A stretch of 64,000 nucleotides of DNA, from assembly GCA_016715205.1 (NCBI GenBank), contig JADKBC010000049.1, positions 62,001 through 126,000 on the forward strand, written 5' to 3'. The notes under the pieces were generated by a model. The model saw nothing but the letters and a program-made list of their open reading frames with translations. It did not search any database and was not told the DNA's origin. The first letter of the stretch is position 1; each line of letters begins with the position of its first letter. The translations under genes were made by a program, and so were the position numbers. Below, one piece after another: positions 60,062 through 64,000 of the stretch. Source of the stretch: Holophaga sp. (GTDB taxonomy: Bacteria; Acidobacteriota; Holophagae; Holophagales; Holophagaceae).

Positions 60062-61215
60062 CGCTTTTTCTTTTTCTTGTTCTTTTCGGATCCGAAGACC
60101 TTGGCCAGAAAGCCTTGGTCTTCGGGGGCTTGGCCATCCGCGCGCATGACCATCAGCAACTGGCGGACCAGGTCTTCCTGTTCGCCGCTGAGCTTGGTGG
60201 GCACGGACACCCGCAGGTGAAGGTAGAGATCGCCCCGGCCGGAGCCCCGCAATCTGGGCACACCAGCATTGGGCAGTTTGACGACCTTGTCGGCAGGCGT
60301 GCCGGCAGTCAGGCGAATGGAATCGCTCCCATATAGGGTTTCTACGGGCAGTTCGCCGCCCAGCACCAGCAGAGGCCACGGTACGTCCAGGCGGCGGTGC
60401 AGGTCAAAGCCATCCCGCTCGTAAAGGGGATCCTGCTCCACATCGAAGACCACGAACAGGTCCCCGGTACCTCCGCCACCACGACCCGCCTCACCTTCAC
60501 CTTCCAGACGAAGGCGCTGGCCGCGATCGACGCCGGCTGGAATTCGGAAGCGCACCTTCTTGCGGCGATGCACCCGGCCTTCACCCCGGCAGGACGTGCA
60601 AGGGCTTTGGATGGTCTGGCCCCGGCCTTCGCAGCGGGGGCAGGCCACATACATCTGGAGAAAGCCCTGGCGCATGGCCACCTGTCCATTGCCACGGCAC
60701 TGGGGGCAGGTCTGGGGCGAGGTGCCCGGGGCGCAGCCGTTGCCATGGCAGGTGTCACAGGCCTCCAGACGGGGCACTTCGATTTCCTTGGCATCCACGC
60801 CGAACACGGCCTCCTTGAAAGGCACGCGCAGGGTGAACTGGAGGTCCGAGCCGCGTTCGCCGCCCCCGGAGCGGCGTCGTCCGCCACCCCCGAAAAGATC
60901 TCCAAAAATCCCGCCACCGCCGAAGAAGCTGCCGAAGATATCCTGGAAATCCGTGAACTGGTTGGGGTCGAACTGGAAACCTCCCTGGGAGGGCGCGTCG
61001 AACCCAAACTGGTCGTAGTGACGCCGTTTTTCGGCATCCGACACCGTGGCGTAGGCCTCGGCGGCTTCCTTGAATTTTTCCTCGGCGTCCTTATTGCCCG
61101 GATTCTGATCCGGGTGATAGGTCATGGCTAACTTGCGGTAGGCCTTTTTGATTTCGTCGAGAGAGGCATCCTTACCGACGCCCAGAACTTCGTAATAGTC
61201 GCGTTTAGCACCCAT
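60058..61215 (-). CDS. dnaJ: Chaperone protein DnaJ
   Basis: 385 residues. J domain with HPD at 34-36, Gly/Phe-rich region (about 75-115), zinc region with CDTCHGNG, CPQCRGNG, CPRCEGRG and CTSCRGEG, then the substrate-binding C-terminal domains and a Lys-rich end. It stimulates DnaK ATPase and delivers substrates. It follows dnaK by 27 bases; a weak AGAAGA precedes the ATG. The last four bases overlap the end of the cytochrome c synthase gene. Confidence 0.96.
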   Translation of the reverse strand: MGAKRDYYEVLGVGKDASLDEIKKAYRKLAMTYHPDQNPGNKDAEEKFKEAAEAYATVSDAEKRRHYDQFGFDAPSQGGFQFDPNQFTDFQDIFGSFFGGGGIFGDLFGGGGRRRSGGGERGSDLQFTLRVPFKEAVFGVDAKEIEVPRLEACDTCHGNGCAPGTSPQTCPQCRGNGQVAMRQGFLQMYVACPRCEGRGQTIQSPCTSCRGEGRVHRRKKVRFRIPAGVDRGQRLRLEGEGEAGRGGGGTGDLFVVFDVEQDPLYERDGFDLHRRLDVPWPLLVLGGELPVETLYGSDSIRLTAGTPADKVVKLPNAGVPRLRGSGRGDLYLHLRVSVPTKLSGEQEDLVRQLLMVMRADGQAPEDQGFLAKVFGSEKNKKKKKR

Positions 61216-61242
61216 TCTTCTAGGTTAGCAGAGGATTATCGA

Positions 61243-63108
61243 CTACCTAAGGCCACCGGGGCCGCGGGTGTCATCCTCCAGGGCGTTCATCATGGCTTCG
61301 CTGGCGGAAAGCACGGCGTTGGTGAGGATCTTCTGCACTTCAAGCAGATTGACCTCGCAGGTTTTCACACCCGCCAGATCACCTGTGGCCACCGCCTGCC
61401 GGGCCGCATTGAGGGTGCTGCGCACCATCATCTGATCGTCCTCGGCCAGGAACTTGCCGCATTCGGTAAAGCTCTTGTCGCAGGAGAAGATCAGCCCCTC
61501 GGCCGAGGCGATGTATTTGAGTTCATCCCGGCGCTGCAGATCCAATTCCGCATTGGAACTGGCCTCGCGGATCATGCGCTGGATTTCCAGTTCAGAAAGC
61601 CCGGAGCTGGGCCGAATGCTCATGCCCTGTTCCAGTCCGGTCATCAGATCCTTGGCGGACACTTTTACGATGCCGTTGGAATCGATATCGAAGGTGACTT
61701 CGATCTGGGGCACGCCCTTGGGCAGCGGCGGCAGGTTGATGAGGTCGAAGCGGCCCAGGCTCTTGTTGTACTCGGACAGTTCGCGTTCGCCCTGCAGCAC
61801 GTGGACTTCCACCCGCGCCTGATTATCGGTGACGGTGGTAAAGGTGCGGCTATCCCGGGTGGGGATGGTGGTGTTGCGCTGGATGATCTTCACGAAGCCG
61901 CCGCCCTGGGTCTCGATACCAAGAGACAGGGGCGTAACGTCCAGCAGCACCAGATCCTTGATCTCGCCGGTGAGCACGGCGCCCTGGATGGAGGCGCCCT
62001 GGGCGATCACTTCGTCGGGGTTGATGTCGCGGTTGGGTTCGCGGCCAAAGAAATCCCGCACCTTCTGTTGCACCATGGGCATGCGGGTCTGGCCGCCCAC
62101 CAGAATTACCTGATCGATGTCGGAGGCCGATTTGTGGGCTTCATCCAGGGCATCCTGGATGGGGGCCATGGTGCGATCCACCAGGGACCGGACCATGCTT
62201 TCCAGATCCTCCCGCGTGAGGGTGGCTTCCAGATGCTGGGGACCCGAGGGGCCCTGGGCGATGAAGGGCAGGCGGATTTCCACCTTGTCGAGGGTGGACA
62301 GTTCGCACTTGGCCTTTTCGGAGGCCTCCTTGAGGCGCTGCAAGGCCATGCGGTCCTTGGTGAGGTCGATGCCAGTCTTGTCCTTGAACAGATCCGCCAG
62401 CCACTGCAGGATCGTGTGGTCGAAATCTTCCCCGCCCAGGAAGGTGTCGCCGCTGGTGGAAAGCACATCGAACACGCCATCGTTCATTTCGAGCAGGGTG
62501 AAATCGAAGGTCCCGCCGCCGAGATCGTAGATGGCCAGGATTTCGCGCTTGCCCTTCTTGTCCATGCCATAGGCCAAGGCCGCAGCCGTGGGCTCGTTGA
62601 TGATGCGCACCACATTGAGACCGGCGATGCGGCCCGCATCCTTGGTGGCCTGGCGCTGGGCATCGTTGAAGTAGGCAGGCACCGTGATGACCGCATCGAG
62701 GATTTCTTCGTGCAGGAAGGCTTCGGCGCTTTGTTTGAGATTCCGGAGCACGATGGCGCTCACTTCGGGGGGTGCATAATCACGATCCCCGACGCCCAGC
62801 CAGGCATCGCCGTTGGGAGCTTTGACCACCGGGAAGGGCAGGCGCTGCAGGGCATGCTGCACGTGCGGCAGGTCAAACTTCTGGCCAATGAGGCGTTTGA
62901 CCGCAAACAGGGTGCGTTGGGGGTTGGTCACCGCTTGGCGCTTGGCGATATGGCCCACGAGCACATCGCCCTTGTCCGTGAATGCCACGACCGACGGGGT
63001 GGTTCGGCTGCCTTCCCGGTTGGGAATGACCCGCCGTTCGCCACCTTCCATCACGCACGCGCAGCTGTTCGTGGTGCCAAGGTCAATCCCGATAAGCTTG
63101 CCGGGCAT
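61243..63108 (-). CDS. dnaK: Chaperone protein DnaK (Hsp70)
   Basis: 621 residues. The ATPase domain shows GIDLGTTNSCACVMEGG, IYDLGGGTFDFTLLEM and VILVGGQTRMPMVQ; the substrate-binding domain has LLDVTPLSLGIETQGG. The C-terminal lid ends ALEDDTRGPGGLR, without the EEVD-like tail of some Hsp70s. GGAG lies before the ATG. Order is grpE-dnaK-dnaJ. Confidence 0.97.
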   Translation of the reverse strand: MPGKLIGIDLGTTNSCACVMEGGERRVIPNREGSRTTPSVVAFTDKGDVLVGHIAKRQAVTNPQRTLFAVKRLIGQKFDLPHVQHALQRLPFPVVKAPNGDAWLGVGDRDYAPPEVSAIVLRNLKQSAEAFLHEEILDAVITVPAYFNDAQRQATKDAGRIAGLNVVRIINEPTAAALAYGMDKKGKREILAIYDLGGGTFDFTLLEMNDGVFDVLSTSGDTFLGGEDFDHTILQWLADLFKDKTGIDLTKDRMALQRLKEASEKAKCELSTLDKVEIRLPFIAQGPSGPQHLEATLTREDLESMVRSLVDRTMAPIQDALDEAHKSASDIDQVILVGGQTRMPMVQQKVRDFFGREPNRDINPDEVIAQGASIQGAVLTGEIKDLVLLDVTPLSLGIETQGGGFVKIIQRNTTIPTRDSRTFTTVTDNQARVEVHVLQGERELSEYNKSLGRFDLINLPPLPKGVPQIEVTFDIDSNGIVKVSAKDLMTGLEQGMSIRPSSGLSELEIQRMIREASSNAELDLQRRDELKYIASAEGLIFSCDKSFTECGKFLAEDDQMMVRSTLNAARQAVATGDLAGVKTCEVNLLEVQKILTNAVLSASEAMMNALEDDTRGPGGLR

Positions 63109-63135
63109 ATAAAAACTCCATTCAATTCAAGGGGT

Positions 63136-63894
63136 CTACTGGATATTACCAGGGAGATCGTCGCCGGACGATGCGGGGGTCGAATCCCCTGAGATGTGGT
63201 TCACCACCACGCGCACTGCGCGCAGCAGTTGGTCCCGCAGCCGGTAGCCTCGCTCGAAAACCGCAGCGATGGCGCCATCGGGCAGATTGGGATTGGAGGT
63301 GGTGGTGAGCGCTTCCGCAAACTGGGCGTCAAAGGGGTCGCCCACCTGAGTCTCGATGCCTTCGACGCCGATGCGTTTCAGGGCATCCAGGAACTGCTTG
63401 TGAATGAGCGCCACGCCATTGCGGCAATCGTCCACCGAATTGTAGTTGGCATTGATGCAGCGTTCGAAATTATCGATGACGGGCACCAGTTCCATCAGCA
63501 GCTTGCGCTCGGACAGATCCACGGCCATCTGGATATCCCGGCCCGTGCGGTTGCGGTAATTGGCGAAATCCGCCAGCAGGCGATGGTGCCGATCCATGTG
63601 CTCCGCTTCGCGTTTCTCAACCAGGCGAAGCTTGGCGGCGGTTTCTTCCATTTCCCGTTCAAGTTCTTCGATGATGCGATCCGTGACATCACCCGTGGGG
63701 GCCGAAGTCTGCGGCGCCGGGGCTGGCGCAGATACCACAGGGTCGGGGGTTTCCTCGGCGATTTCATCCGCCAAGGCCTGCAGATCATCAACCTCATCCA
63801 GGCCGTCCAGGGTGAGATCCACCGTGTTATAGGCTTGAGGCGGAACAGGATCTTCGTCTGGATCGAGCGGTGTGAAATCGGGAACCTGGATCAT
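63136..63894 (-). CDS. grpE: Nucleotide exchange factor GrpE
   Basis: 252 residues, longer than usual because of an acidic, proline-rich N-terminal extension of about 90 residues. The coiled coil (RIIEELEREMEETAAKLRLVEKREAEHMDRHHRLLADFANYRNRT) and the C-terminal NPNLPDGAIAAVFERGYRLRDQLLRAVRVVV are GrpE signatures. It releases ADP from DnaK. I chose ATG 63894 as the first plausible start; 31 further upstream codons are open but low-complexity. No CIRCE element is visible in the 106 bases upstream within the window. Confidence 0.93.
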   Translation of the reverse strand: MIQVPDFTPLDPDEDPVPPQAYNTVDLTLDGLDEVDDLQALADEIAEETPDPVVSAPAPAPQTSAPTGDVTDRIIEELEREMEETAAKLRLVEKREAEHMDRHHRLLADFANYRNRTGRDIQMAVDLSERKLLMELVPVIDNFERCINANYNSVDDCRNGVALIHKQFLDALKRIGVEGIETQVGDPFDAQFAEALTTTSNPNLPDGAIAAVFERGYRLRDQLLRAVRVVVNHISGDSTPASSGDDLPGNIQ

Positions 63895-63944
63895 GTTGCA
63901 GATTGTAGGCCCAGAAGCAACGCAAGGAAAGCTGAACGACCGAT

Positions 63945-64000
63945 TTAAACCGTTCTGGGGCCGCGCTTGGCCAGTTCCTCCGACCACCAGGCCAACCCGC
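63945..64000 (-). CDS. 3' end of an unidentified minus-strand gene (partial)
   Basis: Reading the minus strand from the window edge, a frame gives GLAWWSEELAKRGPRTV and then stops (TAA at 63947-63945), 50 bases upstream of grpE. The composition looks protein-like. Its position before grpE would fit hrcA or an unrelated gene, but 17 residues are too few to name it. Confidence 0.45.
   Translation of the reverse strand, partial: GLAWWSEELAKRGPRTV

Noticed and set aside
61801..63192. A 463-codon plus-strand open frame opposite dnaK
   Set aside because: DnaK is unambiguous on the minus strand; opposite frames of dnaK genes are classically open.
63895..64000. A CIRCE or other heat-shock operator before grpE
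   Set aside because: No TTAGCACTC...GAGTGCTAA-like repeat is visible in the bases available; the true promoter may lie beyond the window.

Overview
The window reads as a contiguous chromosomal segment of a Gram-negative, GC-rich bacterium. It carries BamA, OmpH/Skp, several outer-membrane barrels, a heptose-type adenylyltransferase and numerous lipoproteins. The mix of the full ribosomal super-operon, a ClpC-type ATPase, a type-Z zinc S14, DUF4097-like and M16-like secreted proteins, CcsBA-type cytochrome c maturation and OmcA/MtrC-family decaheme cytochromes fits the Acidobacteriota, most plausibly class Holophagae (a Geothrix-like metal reducer). That assignment is inference from gene content; no rRNA gene is present.

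Layout. Positions 1-2800 hold the start of an unidentified minus-strand gene, a sugar-nucleotide type formyltransferase, a secreted transglutaminase-like/TPR protein and a heptose-1-phosphate adenylyltransferase. Positions 2856-21115 form the translation block: a FmdB zinc ribbon, the str genes (rpsL, rpsG, fusA; no tuf), then the S10, spc and alpha operons run together from rpsJ to rplQ with secY, adk and infA inside, closed by a strong terminator. Positions 21131-29882 hold purA and clpC (divergent), bamA, ompH, dut and a thiolase-fold protein that has lost its catalytic residues. Positions 30000-37250 hold a run of secreted proteins (a TTNG-repeat beta-solenoid and two M16-like proteins without a zinc motif), purC, a TPR protein, a small barrel and a metallo-beta-lactamase-fold hydrolase. 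Positions 37315-43523 are an ATP synthase operon on the minus strand with two b-type subunits and no a or c subunit. Two tRNA genes (Val-UAC, Asp-GUC), der, a secreted thermolysin-family protease, an SDR and an MFSD1-like transporter follow.

The most distinctive region is 51660-60061. A promoter with an adjacent inverted repeat leads into an operon for a cysteine-free outer-membrane barrel, two small multiheme lipoprotein cytochromes (5 CXXCH each, the second with an extra CX5CH) and a lipoprotein decaheme cytochrome with a collagen-like linker. Downstream are a secreted HhH protein with its own promoter and a fused ResB/CcsA cytochrome c synthase. Together these look like a porin-cytochrome conduit for extracellular electron transfer plus its heme-attachment enzyme. 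The window ends with dnaJ, dnaK and grpE on the minus strand and the 3' end of another minus-strand gene.

Three conserved genes (rplF, ompH, der) each contain an apparent single-base insertion that breaks the frame. Because these genes are normally essential or highly conserved, base-calling errors are the likeliest cause, but the sequence as given is frameshifted.
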